DNA of 64,000 nucleotides from Auricularia sp. M13. Taxonomy: Eukaryota; Basidiomycota; Agaricomycetes; Auriculariales; Auriculariaceae. Both the position numbers and the translations under genes were made by a program. The stretch spans positions 1,798,001-1,862,000 of the forward strand of contig CM073201.1 of the NCBI GenBank assembly GCA_037042915.1. Direction: 5' to 3'. Every line of letters starts with the position of its first letter. The first letter of the stretch is position 1. The notes under the pieces are model-generated. The model was not told the origin of the DNA, did not search any database, and saw only the letters and a list, made by a program, of their open reading frames with translations. This document shows, one piece after another, positions 22,487-34,304 of this stretch.

Positions 22487-24298
22487 TGCGGGATGACGAG
22501 GGCCGACGTGGAAGTTCGCGACTTGGATTCGGACTCGGAGATGTGACAAAGCCTAGTCTCCGTTGCTCCTTCCACGGCGGATGAAACTCGATCCGGCAAG
22601 TGGAGTCTGCTTCAAATCGCGCCCCGCCCACAGGCGTTCGCGGTTCGGCCAGATCCGACAAACCTTATTCGAACACGGGCGCGCTGGGCCGGCCATGAAC
22701 GTCAATATCTCAATTTCAACTACAAGGAGCAACCTGGGAGATAGACATTAAATCACCATAATTCAAGCAAAAATTGCATGCTGCTTTTTCCCGCTGGAAG
22801 AGCGTCATCATTGCCGATAAATGTCCCCAACACCTGCCCGTCTGCACAGTCTTACTCTACGTCCGCGAGAACTCCTCTATCACTCGGTGAACGTCCTTTC
22901 ACTAGCCAGGAGGAGGAAATTTCAAAGCCCTCGTATATGTTCATGCGTTAGAAGCTGTGCGTATAGAAAGCCCAAGGTCGTCGACCATCCAGGCTCTGGC
23001 ACGACACCAGTAGATATGCTGGAGGTCTTAATCGTGCCAATACTATCTATGAGATCTTTTGGCCATTTTCTGAGTTGTTGCGCAGACCACAGTAGGGCCA
23101 AAAGCCCGCTGGTGGCAGGCCCATGGCCACTTGAAACAGACACCGGTTTTCGCATTTGTTCACAGTCTAATGTCTCTCGAGGGTCCAGTTAACATCAGGG
23201 TCCGCCATGTACGCCATAGGCTGACAATGCGAGCTTTTATTCGATGCCTCTGCTCGCCGCGTCGCGTCGCGTTCTTAAGGTTTGCCCCCGAACCGCGAAG
23301 GCCTATGGGACCGGCGCGGATTGAACCGGACTAGACAAAGCCCGACCACGGTCCTTGCACCCATATTATCCGACACACTCTTATGGCCATTCGATGCTTC
23401 ATGCCTGGGGGTCCGCCTTGAATGAGAAATGCATAAATAATCGCGGTATGGCAGACTGAGGACCAAAGGAGCAGCGCTCGTCTTCGCGGTAATGAACATG
23501 CTTTGGGCATCTAGCGACTGCACTCTCGGGAGCTTCAGGTTCTGGTTTCTGGAATGTAGGGCACAACTCGCGGCGCTGCAGAGACAGGCCTTCCCTCTGC
23601 TTGTTGAACACAGATTCGCTGACCCTGAGGCCTGAGAGTTCCGAGCTCAGAGACTGTCTACCACGTCCCCATCCAACACTTGGTCCTGATTCATGAAGAT
23701 TCCGTGACATACATTACATATTACTGTGCCTTCAAAAACACCGGTGCGTTGCTGAGCGTCTGCCTACTTTCACTTGGACCGATCACCAAGGCCACAATGC
23801 TGTTCGTATCCACGCCTTATTTGGCCATGCGTATCTGCGCGACTGCGATGCAAGCGCTGTTCTTTTTGCATAGCCGTTGAGAGATATTGGCAGTTGCAAG
23901 AGACCGTGGCTGGCTTGTACAGGTTCTTGACACTTGGCGCATTGGTGCGTTCAAAGTGCTGTATCAGGAGTCTACAAGGGTTGTAGGGTTTGATGCCTGT
24001 ATGCATTTTTCGAATAGTAGTAGGAAAGCATGAAAGGGTCATCATCCAGGCCAGATTGGTTTTGCATGCCACCGTGCCTGGACGTTTCAACAATTTCGAA
24101 GAAAGCCTGTGCGCGGCAGTAATCCCAGAAACTATAGTGATGGTTACGCTCTGGCAGTTGCGAAGGTTACAGGTTCTCAGTGATCTTCATGCTTGCTTGG
24201 GCTTGCAGACGGCGGTTGCGGAGGGCTTATAAGGTCCGCACAGCCGGCAGCCGCAGTGTGTTCCTGCACCGACATTGTCCCACCCATTAGCTGCCGCC
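22487..24298. other. 1.8 kb divergent intergenic without a supported gene
   Basis: This lies between hrd1 (minus) and NAD kinase (plus). Open frames occur on both strands (22821-23192 plus; 22922-23155, 23399-23710 and 23770-24093 minus) but are short and disconnected. One minus-strand fragment near 23900-24000 reads GIKPYNPCRLLIQHFERT, which faintly recalls the Cys-rich segment of Agaricomycete DNA transposases. I cannot link the fragments or name a family, so a decayed gene or transposon relic is only a guess. Confidence 0.3.
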
Positions 24299-27175
24299 AT
24301 GCCCAATAGCAAGATGCTGCAGCCGATGTCGCCCGTCGACCTCTCCGCGTTCTCCACGCCCCGTCGACGCCGCGCCCGTCCGAGCTCGGCCAGAACGGCT
24401 TCGAGTCTCAGCAGCCGCTGCCGCCGGCACTCAAACGACGCAGCTCGGGCATGCGGCCCCAGTCGCTGACCCTCGACAAGGCTGGCGATGACTACCGGCC
24501 CGAGGTCGTCGTCGAGCATTCTCCCGACATCATAAAGTCTGCTGGCGACGCGCACTCTGTTGCCCAGCCGTCCATCGCCAGCAAGCTGCTGCACTCGCTC
24601 TCGCCCCACATCCGCGCCGGCGGCGCCACACAGCCTGGCGCCGCGCCTGCCCAGGGCTCGGCGACGGCACCCACAGCCGCAGCGCTCAACAGCCCGTGCT
24701 TCGTGCACTCGGGACTCGACAAGGCCGCGTCGCTCAGCGAATGGCTGAGATCGTCAAAATACATTACGAGGAGCCCGCATCCGGTCCCGGCTGCACAGCA
24801 GGCCTCTGAATCTGATCCAGCACCTGCGCAAACCTCACATAAGCAGATTACCCCCTTGGCCGGAAACGCGTCGTCCTCCAGCTCCGCCACGCCGGCTTCC
24901 TCAGCCATGCCAGACTCTACCTATGACTACGACGACGAGGAGGACGACTCCGCCAGCAATCTCACCCGCCAGCTCGCAGAGACCGCCGTCAGCGTGCGAG
25001 AGATGAGCAAGCAGCTCGGTGTGTCGCCGTCCCTGCGCACTCCCCGCATGCGCCGTCGCGCTGACGCCGTCCCGCAGGACGCGCTCGCGTTCGCTCCAAC
25101 ATCCAGAACGTGCTCATTATCACAAAGGCCCGCGACAATCGGCTTATCAAGCTTACCCGCGAGCTCGCGCTGTATCTCATGCTCAGGAAACGCGACTCCG
25201 GCCGTGGGCTGGTTGTGTGCGTCTCCGGTCTCTTTGCTCCGCACACCCTATTTCGAGGCTGACGTTAGGTCGGCAGCTATGTTGACGCCCAGCTGAGGCA
25301 CTCAAAGCGCTTCGACGCCGCCGGCATAGAGCGTGATCACCCAGAGCTCTTCCGCCCGTTCCTGCCCAAGCGTCGCACGTCGAGCAATCTTGGCACCGTG
25401 CAAAGCTCTGCCTCACTGAGCGGCATGAGCACTAAGTCCGAGAACGGTCGGAACGGACAGTATCCCAGCGACGAGGGCCAATTGCGCTACTGGACGAGCG
25501 ATATGTGCACGAGCAGTCCACACTTGTTTGATTTCGTGGTCACGGTCTGTTCAATCTGCTGTTGCTGAGTCATCCGACGGCTTTTACTCATCCTTTACGT
25601 TCTAGCTCGGGGGTGATGGCACTGTTCTATTCACGTCCTGGCTCTTCCAACGCATCGTGCCGCCGGTGTTGCCTTTCGCGTTGGGCTCGTTGGGCTTCCT
25701 CACCAACTTCGATTTCAATGACCACCAAGCTGTCATGGAAAGTGCCATCGAATCGGGCATCCGTGTCAACCTTCGCATGCGCTTTACGTGTACGGTCTAC
25801 CGCGCCGTCGCGCCTAGTGAGGGCAAGGGCCGTAAAGCGGTCAAGAAGGGAGACACTGGCGAGATCCTGATGAAGAACATTGAGAAGGGCGGCTGGGAGG
25901 CTCTCGAAGGCGGCGGATACTCGACTACACACAACACCTGCAAGGACAAGGAGATCATGTGCTATACGACGCGTCCCGTGGAGAGTTTTGAGATCATCAA
26001 CGACCTCGTCGTGGACCGCGGTCCCAGCCCGTATGTCAGCTTGCTCGAGCTATTTGGTACGTCGAAAATTAGTTTTTTACGCGCGTTTCTGACGACCTGT
26101 AGGCGACGAACACCATATGACTACGGTGCAAGCTGACGGGCTCTGCATTGCCACCCCCACAGGATCGACAGCGTATTCGGTAAGTGCTTATTTCTATGCA
26201 TCGTCGACACCAGTGTTGACCTTCATTAGCTTTCGGCTGGCGGTTCCCTCGTTAATCCAGAGATCCCAGCCATGTTGATTACGCCGTTGTGTCCACACAC
26301 GCTGTCCTTCCGGCCGATGCTTTTGCCCGACACCATGGAATTGCGGATATGCGTGCCTTATAATTCTAGAAGCACGGCGTGGGCAAGCTTTGACGGACGT
26401 GGACGCATCGAACTAAAGCGTATGTATCTCCGAATTATGTTTCCATACCGACAGCTGACATTGGTGTACAGAGGGTGACCATATCAAAGTTACTGCGTCC
26501 AAATATCCCTTCCCTACCGTTTGCGCGGACAAACAGTCAACAGACTGGTTCCATTCCATTTCGAGGACGTTGAAGTGGAACGAGCGCGAGCGACAAAAGA
26601 GCTTTGTGGTCGTCGAGGAGGGCCCCGCGCAGAGCAGACAGCAATCTTCTGACCAGCCCGAGACTCTTGCGGAAGCGCAAGAAGACGAGGAGGAGGAGGA
26701 AAAGTTCGACATTGACGATCTGTCGGGCCAGGACGCCACCTCGTCATCGTCTAGCCCCTCCACGCCGCCGCAAGAACCCAGTCCGAAGACCGCAGCGGAG
26801 GCACTGGCGAAGGGCGGCATCGACACGCATGTCTACAGCAAGCTCGGCACGGACTCGCCGGACCGCTTCCACTCCCGCGCGCCTCACCCGCCGCGCCCGA
26901 GCCCGCGCCACGCGCGGTTCGCGGACCAGGAGGCCGCGCGCGTCGCCGCGGGGCAGAACGGCGACCGCGACGACATCCACAGCCCGCGCGCGGTGCACCA
27001 GGGCGGGCGCTCGCGCATACCGCGCGACCGCGACGTTGACGCGGAGAGCATGCGCACGCCGCGCGCGTTTGATACGAGCCCGGTCCGCACGCGCGAAGCC
27101 GCGTCACGGCGCGCGTTCGCCGTATATGGCCACGACGAGAGCGATAGCAATGCCAGCGACAGCGAGTCGAGCTGA
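24299..27175 (+). CDS. NAD(+)/NADH kinase (Utr1/Yef1 type)
   Basis: This enzyme phosphorylates NAD(H) to NADP(H) with ATP in the cytosol. The start is the ATG at 24299 in a good context (GCCGCCATG). The core has NIQNVLIITKARDNRLIKLTREL, PHLFDFVVTLGGDGTVLFTSWLFQ (GGDG nucleotide motif), PVLPFALGSLGFLTNFDF, VDRGPSPYVSLLELFGDEHHMTTVQADGLCIATPTGSTAYSLSAGGS, and ITPLCPHTLSFRPMLLPD. The N-terminal 250 residues and the C-terminal 200 are disordered and charged. The frame of MPNSKMLQPMSPVDLSAFSTP must shift to PSTPRPSELGQNGFESQQ; one extra C in the run at 24359-24362 joins them perfectly, so a base is probably missing. About six introns. It ends ASDSESS-stop and is about 840 residues, longer than most homologues because of the tails. 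Confidence 0.92.
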
Positions 27176-27441
27176 TCGCCAGGCGGCATCCCGCCTTTTG
27201 TACGATTTCTCCCATGCATATCCATTCAGACTCGCACATACCCTAGATTCGGCTTCATAGATGCAAATCATACAAATACTGGCTTGAGAGATAGCAATTC
27301 ACTTCCGCGGCGTGTGACAGGAATGTTGTTGTGGACGAGATCGGATTTAGTTGCTTGTGTGCTAGTAGAATACATGCGTAGCGTCTAGCTGGACATCGAT
27401 AAAACGATAGGTGGAAGGTTACAATGAGGTGGTAGTGTGGT

Positions 27442-28792
27442 CTAAAGTAGCATAGCAAGTTCGTGTCCTGTCTTGAACGACAGGGAGGAGGAGCCTGTGG
27501 CGCTTTGCGGCGGCGAGCAGCATATGCAGACTCCAAGGCAGCTTTGGCCTTCTTTGAATGCGCTCGGCGGAGGGATCTTGGGGAGGTCCGTCGTGATGGG
27601 CGCTAGCGTCGTGTTTGTTAACGTCGGCGAGGGCAGTTCGTGCGTCGCGGCCAGCGTGAGGGGGAATGTGAGCGGGGCTGGTGGCGAGTGTGGCACCGGC
27701 TGGAGGAAGGATGCCGGCGTGCCTGACCGCCGCGGGAAGTCGGTGTAGGGCGAGGTCGAGATGGACGATTCGAACTGGCCGCGGGCGATCGTGATGCGGA
27801 TGATGCTCAGCGCAGGAACCAGCAGGGTAACATGCACCATCGAGTCGCGCAGGACAACCTTCAGCGTGTTCGTCAGCACGGGGCCGTATGTACTTGAAGT
27901 AGCAATGACACTTACGGCGGCGGCGGCGTCACAGACATGGAGGATGAGGAGGACGAGCAGCAGGATGGCGTAGCAGCCGCCGTTAATGGCGAGCAAGACG
28001 AATTGTGGGCGCATTTCGTGAGGGCGCATCTCGTTGGGAAGCGCGTCGTGCAGCTTGTAGAGGCGCCAGGCAATCAGGCCGGTGACGGTAGCGTGGGTGA
28101 CTAGCGCGGCTGCGATGAAGGCTGTCGTCCAGCCGTGCGACGCGGCATTAAACGCAAAGTACGACGCGGTGTAGCCGCAGCCGGTCGCCGCGGCGAGGAA
28201 GACGACGGGCACGGCGACGGCGCGTGCATGGCGCTCCCAGACGACCCAGAGGCGCCATATCTGCGATCGCGGATGGGCGTTAAGGGATTGAATGGCAGGG
28301 AAGGCGGGGTTCTCAGGCACTTACGAGGCACCCGTCTGCGACGGCGTTCTGTGAGAAGGGAACTGTCAGTCTGGCTGGCCCGCTCGACAGGGCGCGGAGG
28401 ACGGAGACGTACGGCGGTGGTGTAGAGGGCCAACATGCCGGCACGGTGGTGGGACGTCACTGTCAATGGGGACCGGAAGGCGTGGACGGCGCCGGCGAGG
28501 GCGAGGGCGAGGTGGAGGCTGCAGATGAGGAGGATGGCGGCCAGCGACGCCAGCATGGGCCAGAAGGAATCGTTCTTGCCGCGGTGGTGGCGCAGCAGGT
28601 ACGCGCTCAGCGCAAAGACGACGAGCGCGATGCCTGCTGTCTTGAGAAGCACGCCCGGAGCGGCAATGTGATGGACGCGCACCGTATAGCAGACACTCGA
28701 CGCATATGCTGGGACGGATGAGCACTGGCTGGCGGTCTCAGCAGGAGCCGCGGACAGTACCTGACAAGGAGCGTTGTGGTCGGGAGCGACAT
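27442..28792 (-). CDS. Orphan seven-helix membrane protein, Agaricomycete type
   Basis: This belongs to a lineage-expanded basidiomycete family of multi-pass proteins of unknown function. Hydrophobic segments are TAGIALVVFALSAYLL, MLASLAAILLICSLHLALALAGAV, AVAVPVVFLAAATGCGYTA, and TAFIAAALVTHATVTGLIAWRLY. Two more are FVLLAINGGCYAILLLVLLILHV and a C-terminal segment around VTLLVPALSIIRITIARG. The family-typical loop ALYTTA-NAVADGCL-IWRLWVVWERHARA is formed across two introns, with NAVADGCL on its own 24-nt exon (28325-28348). The tail is Pro/Ser/Thr-rich and ends GHELAMLL-stop. The first exon (MSLPTTTLL at 28792) and its 41-nt intron are less certain. Topology resembles a receptor, but no GPCR signature is visible. 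Confidence 0.75.
28325..28348 (-). other. 24-nt micro-exon of the seven-helix membrane protein gene
   Basis: It encodes NAVADGCL between the CTCACAG acceptor and GTAAGT donor. Both flanking introns are about 60 nt. Confidence 0.7.
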
Positions 28793-29106
28793 AGATGATG
28801 GCAGGGGGCAGGGGTGTTGGCTGGTGACGGTAGACCAGGTATTTGAAGTGGGACCTTAGCGGGACATGGGCAGCGGCATGGGCGTCAGGGCTCGCGGGAT
28901 AAGGTTAATTTGTGTTGGGTGAATCCAGGACGGCCTTCGGGTGTCATGCCTGTCAGCGGAAAAAACAGAGTTGCTGCCCAGAATCTTCCCAGACTCTGTT
29001 GCTCCAGGCCGGGTTATTGCAACGAATTGCGTTCGCGATCGCGCAGGGGGCAGGGCGGGAAAGGGACAAGGGTCTCTGCAACTCCGCAAGTCTGCATACA
29101 CCCACC
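28793..29106. other. Short divergent promoter region
   Basis: This 314-bp region lies between the seven-helix protein gene (minus) and the small ORF (plus). I see no clear core promoter motif. Confidence 0.35.
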
Positions 29107-29394
29107 ATGAGCTCAGCCAAGAGTAGCCCGCTGCCGCTGGAGCACACGCTGCGCGATCTGGCGTTCCTGCGCGCGTCTGATGTGTCGCTAAAGGCCCTTC
29201 TGCCGGCACCGCAGCCAGCCAGTAACACGGACGCCGTCGCGGACAGCGTCGCGGAGGCGCTCGCGTTTGTCGCCGCGGCCCGATCGGCGGTGCGGATCGA
29301 GGGCGCGGGAGCAGTAGAGAGGGAGGGCGCGCGACTGGAGGGCGTGCGGGCGGCGCTGGACGAGACGGCGCGCGGGCTGGAGGGAGCGGCGTGA
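29107..29394 (+). CDS. Small helical protein of unknown function (95 aa)
   Basis: A single-exon frame starts MSSAKSSPLPLEHTLRDLAFLRASDVSLKALLP and ends RGLEGAA-stop. It follows ACCATGA and lies 107 bp upstream of the ABC transporter start. Ala/Glu/Arg-rich C-terminal half looks like an amphipathic helix or coiled coil. The Leu-rich N-terminal motif and codon use suggest a real gene, but I do not recognise the family, and an upstream ORF or chance frame in GC-rich DNA cannot be excluded. Confidence 0.45.
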   Translation: MSSAKSSPLPLEHTLRDLAFLRASDVSLKALLPAPQPASNTDAVADSVAEALAFVAAARSAVRIEGAGAVEREGARLEGVRAALDETARGLEGAA

Positions 29395-29501
29395 CGCGAT
29401 TGGATGCCGCCGTGTAGTATAATCTGATGTTCCGGAAGCTTTTATGAATGCCACACACACGCGAAAAACGCGTGCTCGCTCCTTGTCCTCCTCCGCCCGC
29501 C

Positions 29502-32500
29502 ATGGTCCCCGACGAGCTCGCCGTCCTGCACGGCCTGCGCCTCGCCACGGCCGCCCTCCTTGCCGTCACGTGCGCGACCGCGTTTTTCAAGCCCGCCAGC
29601 AGCAGCAGCAGCAGCCAGCACGCCAGCGCAGGCCCGATCACCCAGGTCGTCGTCCCCGTCACACGACCGCGCACGGCCGCCATCTCCGCCTTCCTCGCGC
29701 TCGCCGCCGCCACCTACTTCCTCGACGGCGCCGTCGTCGTCGTCACCGCCCTGCTCACCCATGTCTGGGAGGGCCGCACCCCGCAATGGCGCGGGATCGA
29801 ATACGCGGACATCCTCGGCCTCGCCGCCTATGCCGGCCTGCTCGTCGTCGGCGCCTACAAGAGCGCGCTCGGCGTCGACTTCTGGACGCGCCGCACGCTC
29901 AAGGCCTTTGTCCTGCTCGCCATCGCGCTCGACATCGCCCAGGTCGTGCTCATCGCGCTCACCGCCTCGTTCCACGACTATCGCAATGGTACGCTTAGCC
30001 GATCAGATTCTCAGCCCCTTATCGCGTTTTGATGCCGCTACGCAGACCCGAACGACCCTCCAACGTTTATCTCCAACATTCTCCACCTAGCCACCGTCGC
30101 AGCCCGTCTGCTCTTTACTATCCCGCTCTTTGCCGTCCTCGCCAGCCCGCGCATCGAATACGTCTCGACGCGCACCGAGGAGCAGGCCGCCCAGCCGACC
30201 CAGTCCTCCTTCCTCCTCCCGCCCTCGCCCTCGCGCTCCGCCCACTATGGCACCTTCCCCCCGTCCACCAACAACTCCCAGCAGCCGTCCGGCACCGTTA
30301 CTCCTGTGCCCAGCGAGCAGGCCGCAGGCCAGAATGGTGTCCGTCAAGCCCCACTCAAGCCCACGCCGAAGAAGGAGGTCGACCCTGATCCCGTGCGTGC
30401 CACTCTTCATCTCGCTTGTGCTGCGCTGACGTGCTGGCCTGCAGTCATGGGCCGAGATCTGGAAGCGTCTGCGTCGCGTCCTGCCGTATCTCTGGCCTTG
30501 GCGCAACTACAAGCTCCAGCTCCTGGCTCTCATTTGCACTGTCCTCGTCGCCCTCGGCCGCTTCATCAATGTTGGCATTCCGTTCTCGCTCGGTGCCACC
30601 GTAGCACGTCTTGAGACATGGGCCATTCCCGACCCGACGAAGCATCTCTCGCCTTGGTGGCCGCTGCTCATCTATGTCACCTTGCGCTTCTTGTCCAACG
30701 CTGTTGGTACACTTGAAGAGGTTCGCGGAACTTATTTTTGTACAAATTGCATAGCAAAGATGATTGACATTATCTGCTTGTGCAGGTTCTTTGGCAGCCG
30801 GTGATGCAGTACAGCGATCGCGGTTCGTACTATCAAGTGTGTTCGGTTTGGTTGGAGTGCTTATCGACGTCTAGAGATGGCGCAGCTGTCTTTCAACCAC
30901 ATCCTCAACCTTTCGCTTAGGTTCCACACGCACCGCAAGACCGGCGAAGTTCTGCGGATCCTGGGTATGGATATTTCTTTCGTTATCCAAGTTGCTAATA
31001 CATTGTAGACCGAGGCTCTGCCATCAACCATGTTTTCGAGCTGTTACTCTTCTTCATTGCACCCACTTTCCTCGATATCACCATCGGTCTTGTCGCGTTC
31101 TACCTCAAATTTGAGGCTACGCTTGCTCTCGTCATTGCTGCTGTGTTTGTCGCGTACATCACCGCGAGTATCACCCTCACGGGTGCGCGCACCAAGCTCC
31201 GTCGCAGGATGAACGATGCGGACGTTGTGCGTGCATGCGTCGAACATTTGTGCGAGTTTGTACTGACAGTGGAACTTTGTATAGGTGACGCGTGGCATTC
31301 ACACCGATTGCCTGCTCAACTACGAGACCGTGAAGTACTTTGGAAACGAGGAGCACGAGCAAGAACGCTATCGCGATGCTGTACTCAAGTACCAGAGCTT
31401 CGAGTTCAAGGTCATGGGTATGTTCTATTATATTTCGAGTCTGCTCGATGCTAACTATGTTGCTAGCCTACCTGAACTTGCTCAACATCGTGCAGAATAG
31501 CATCATCGTGCGTCATGCCACTACAGAATGGCACAAGCAGTTTCCTGATCAGGATGCATAGTCACTCGGTCTGCTCGTCGGCAGCACAATTGTCGCTCTC
31601 CGCGTGACACGTGGGGAGGCCAAGTCGAGCGACTTCATTGTCTTCATCACGTATCTCGCTCAGGTACGGCATGCGCTTCTTCCTGCGGAATCGGGGGTCT
31701 GACCCAGTTCGCAGCTTTACGGCCCACTGAACCAGCTTGGATACATCTACCGCTCGCTGAACAGCAGCCTCGTCGACACGGAGAAGTTGCTCAAACTCCT
31801 GGATGAACCCGTTGATGTGAACGACCGCCCTGGCGCTCCCGACCTGGTTGTCACGAATGGCGAGATCGAATTCGGTCTGTGTGGTTCCCCTGCGCTGGTT
31901 GTGGCGCACATTGACTCTACTTCCAGACAACGTCAGTTTCTCCTACGACGGCGTCACTCCCGCGCTGCGCGGTGTTTCATTCAAGATTGCCAAGGGTTCG
32001 TCTGTTGCGCTTGTCGGGCAGACTGGAAGTGGCAAGTCGACCGCGCTCCGGCTGCTGTACCGCTTCTACGACCTTGGGCCCAACCAAGGCCGCATTCTCG
32101 TCGATGGCCAGGACATCCGCGATGTCACGCAGGTATCACTGCGCAAAGCCATTGGCGTCGTCCCGCAGGACTCCGTGCTCTTCAACTCGACCATCGAGTA
32201 CAATATCAAGTACGGCAAACTGGACGCTACCTTCGAAGAGGTCGTCGCCGCTGCCAAGGCTGCGCAGATGCACGATCGTATCTTGTCATTCCCCGATGGG
32301 TACCAGACGAGTACGTATCTTTTGAATGGCGCCCTTTGAGAACGGTGCTGACCTGTCCTCGCCAGCTGTGGGCGAGAGAGGCGTGCGTCTTTCGGGTGGA
32401 GAGAAGCAGCGTGTGGCTATTGCTCGGACCTTACTCAAGAACCCACCGATCTTGCTGCTCGATGAGGCCACCAGCGCCCTGGACACCACGACGGAACGGG

Positions 32501-33859
32501 ACATTCAGAACGCCCTGCAGAACCTTGTCAGTGTGCTATTCTTATGAGTTGCGCGACGTGTCGCTGATTCATGATTAGATGAAAGGTCGTTCCTCGTTAT
32601 CTATTGCGCATCGTTTGAGCGTGAGTGTAATGCATACATTCCCGTGTCGTGTCCGTTCTAAACTCTTTTCATAGACCATCGCCGCGGCCGATCTGTAAAT
32701 ATCCTGCATCACAGGGTGGTGACGCTCTTTGCTGATTGAGTTCTCAGGATCCTGGTTCTCAAGGACGGGCAAATCATCGAACAGGGCAATATTCGCGAGC
32801 TGATTGCTTTGAACGGCGAGTTTGCAGGTGAGCAGTCCGCGCTCTTCGCCCGTGCGTTGTTTGTTGACAGTATGGCGCCGCGACAGCCATGTGGGCGGAG
32901 CAAGTCAAGACGGACGAAGATGCGCAACTGCTTGCGAGCGTATCGGGCGATGGCAAGGAAGCCGCACATGCCCTGCTAGCGTCAAGGAGGAGCCGACCTC
33001 TGGGTATATTCTCGACGACCCACTCCCAGCTGAGGCGGAAGCTATCGCGCAGGTTCTCCCCAGCGCTGCGATTGAGGCCGAGCAGGAACGCGATGTTGCG
33101 GAGCCAGTGCCTGCTCCAGGGTCTCTGGTGCCTGATGGCCCAGTCAGCGAAGAGCCGGTGGCGATAGAAGATGTCAGGGCGTCGGAACAGCCACAGGATG
33201 CAGATGCCGCCGAAAGCGCTGCGCCGGCCACCGATGCCGTTGCCGCGCCTGAGCAAACGCCCGCGCTTGCATTCCCCAGCAGCGGCAGCGAGGGCCCGAC
33301 CCTGGGCGGCGATGTGCCCTTCGCGTCGTCGCCGCCTGAGATCGAGGCCGCCCCGGTGTCGTTCCCAGTTGCAGCTGACGATGCTTCTTCCCGCCGCGAG
33401 GGTTCTTTCACTGCAGTGTCTAACAGACCGTCTGCACATGGGGCCGCAATTTCGTTCGGACCGGAAGTCGACAGGCCGCCGTCTCGTGTGGGCACGCCCG
33501 ATGTGGACGAGAGCCAGCAGAAGCGGAAGCGAACTGCGTCGCAGAACTTGCAGAACCTCAGCAAGTTCGCGAAGCGCATGAGCCTGGGACGCCGGCAGAG
33601 CGCGAGCGTCTCGTCTCCAGTGGACGCGGGTGCGACGACGCCGACCAAGACGGCTGCGACGGTCGACACTCCTGCATCGCCCAGCCCGGCGGCGAGCTTC
33701 GATGACAGCAGCGCCAGCGGCACCGGCAAGGGCAGCAAGCTGCTTAAAAGGAAAGACACGGCCAAGGACGACAAGCCTCCTGCCAGACGTCGGACCACAC
33801 TGAGCTTCTCGAGGCCCAAGGCGCCGAAGCCGTCGGCTCCTTCGGACTCGCAGTCGTAA
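29502..33859 (+). CDS. HMT1/ABCB6-type ABC half transporter with N-terminal membrane domain
   Basis: This is a vacuolar or mitochondrial half transporter; relatives move phytochelatin, glutathione conjugates or porphyrins. ATG 29502 opens an extra five-helix N-terminal domain ([40 protein letters not shown], and others), then an acidic linker. The main domain starts [20 protein letters not shown]; its core has [26 protein letters not shown] and [16 protein letters not shown], the hallmark of this subfamily. The ATPase has Walker [11 protein letters not shown]-loop VPQDSVLFN, signature [14 protein letters not shown], Walker [12 protein letters not shown] and the H-loop AHRLST. After it comes an unusual 280-residue acidic then Lys-rich tail ending PSAPSDSQS. 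Around 32950-32990 the tail changes frame; either a 47-nt intron (GTATCG...CAAG) or one missing base explains it. About a dozen introns. Confidence 0.9.
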
Positions 33860-34304
33860 TGCGACGAGGGCGCTGCTGCCAGCGCAGCTCCTATTTGACG
33901 ATCTATGTTAGCCCCCCCCTCACTGCTTTATGCTCTCCCCGTCCCGCAATGCTTTTTCAGTCCCTCGTCCGCTTCGTGTGTCTTGTCTGTCGCCCACGCA
34001 TTGTTCCATACATCGCATTCACCCCGCACGGCTAGCTCTTTCGCTGTTTTAGTCCCTTACTCTCACGATAGTTACGAAATACACTGGGGCCGCTGTCGTG
34101 CGGCCGTTTGGTACATTTCGGGGCCGGACAGTTGCGGAGCGTGAGTCTGCTGTGCTTAGCACCGCATTTTCTTCCGTGCGGGTATATAAGCCAGCGTGGC
34201 ATCATGACTGAGTTTGAACGGTCCCTGCCCTCTTTTCCGTCCCCAGACTCGCAAGCTTTTTCCCGTCCAAGACTCTATCTGTATCGATAAAGAGTATCGC
34301 GATA
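33860..34304. other. Intergenic with glycine-rich RRM gene promoter
   Basis: This is pyrimidine-rich and contains a TATA box at 34183. I see no gene. Confidence 0.45.
34183..34189 (+). promoter_or_regulatory. TATA box of the glycine-rich RRM gene
   Basis: TATATAA lies 116 nt upstream of the ATG at 34305, consistent with a highly expressed gene with a short pyrimidine-rich leader. Confidence 0.6.

Noticed and set aside
23281-23340. Possible minus-strand tRNA (GGTTCAATCC-like T loop)
   Set aside because: The loop-like word is present but the flanking bases do not form a T stem, and I find no matching acceptor or anticodon stem.
26604-27260. 218-residue Arg-rich plus-strand open frame
   Set aside because: It is the alternative frame of the NAD kinase tail; the Ser/Asp-rich frame continues the kinase.
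28856-29713. 285-residue minus-strand open frame over the small ORF and ABC transporter start
   Set aside because: It is Arg/Pro/Ala-rich antisense sequence of two plus-strand coding regions.
29442-29975. 177-residue Gly/Glu/Arg-rich minus-strand open frame
   Set aside because: It is the exact antisense of the N-terminal membrane domain of the ABC transporter.
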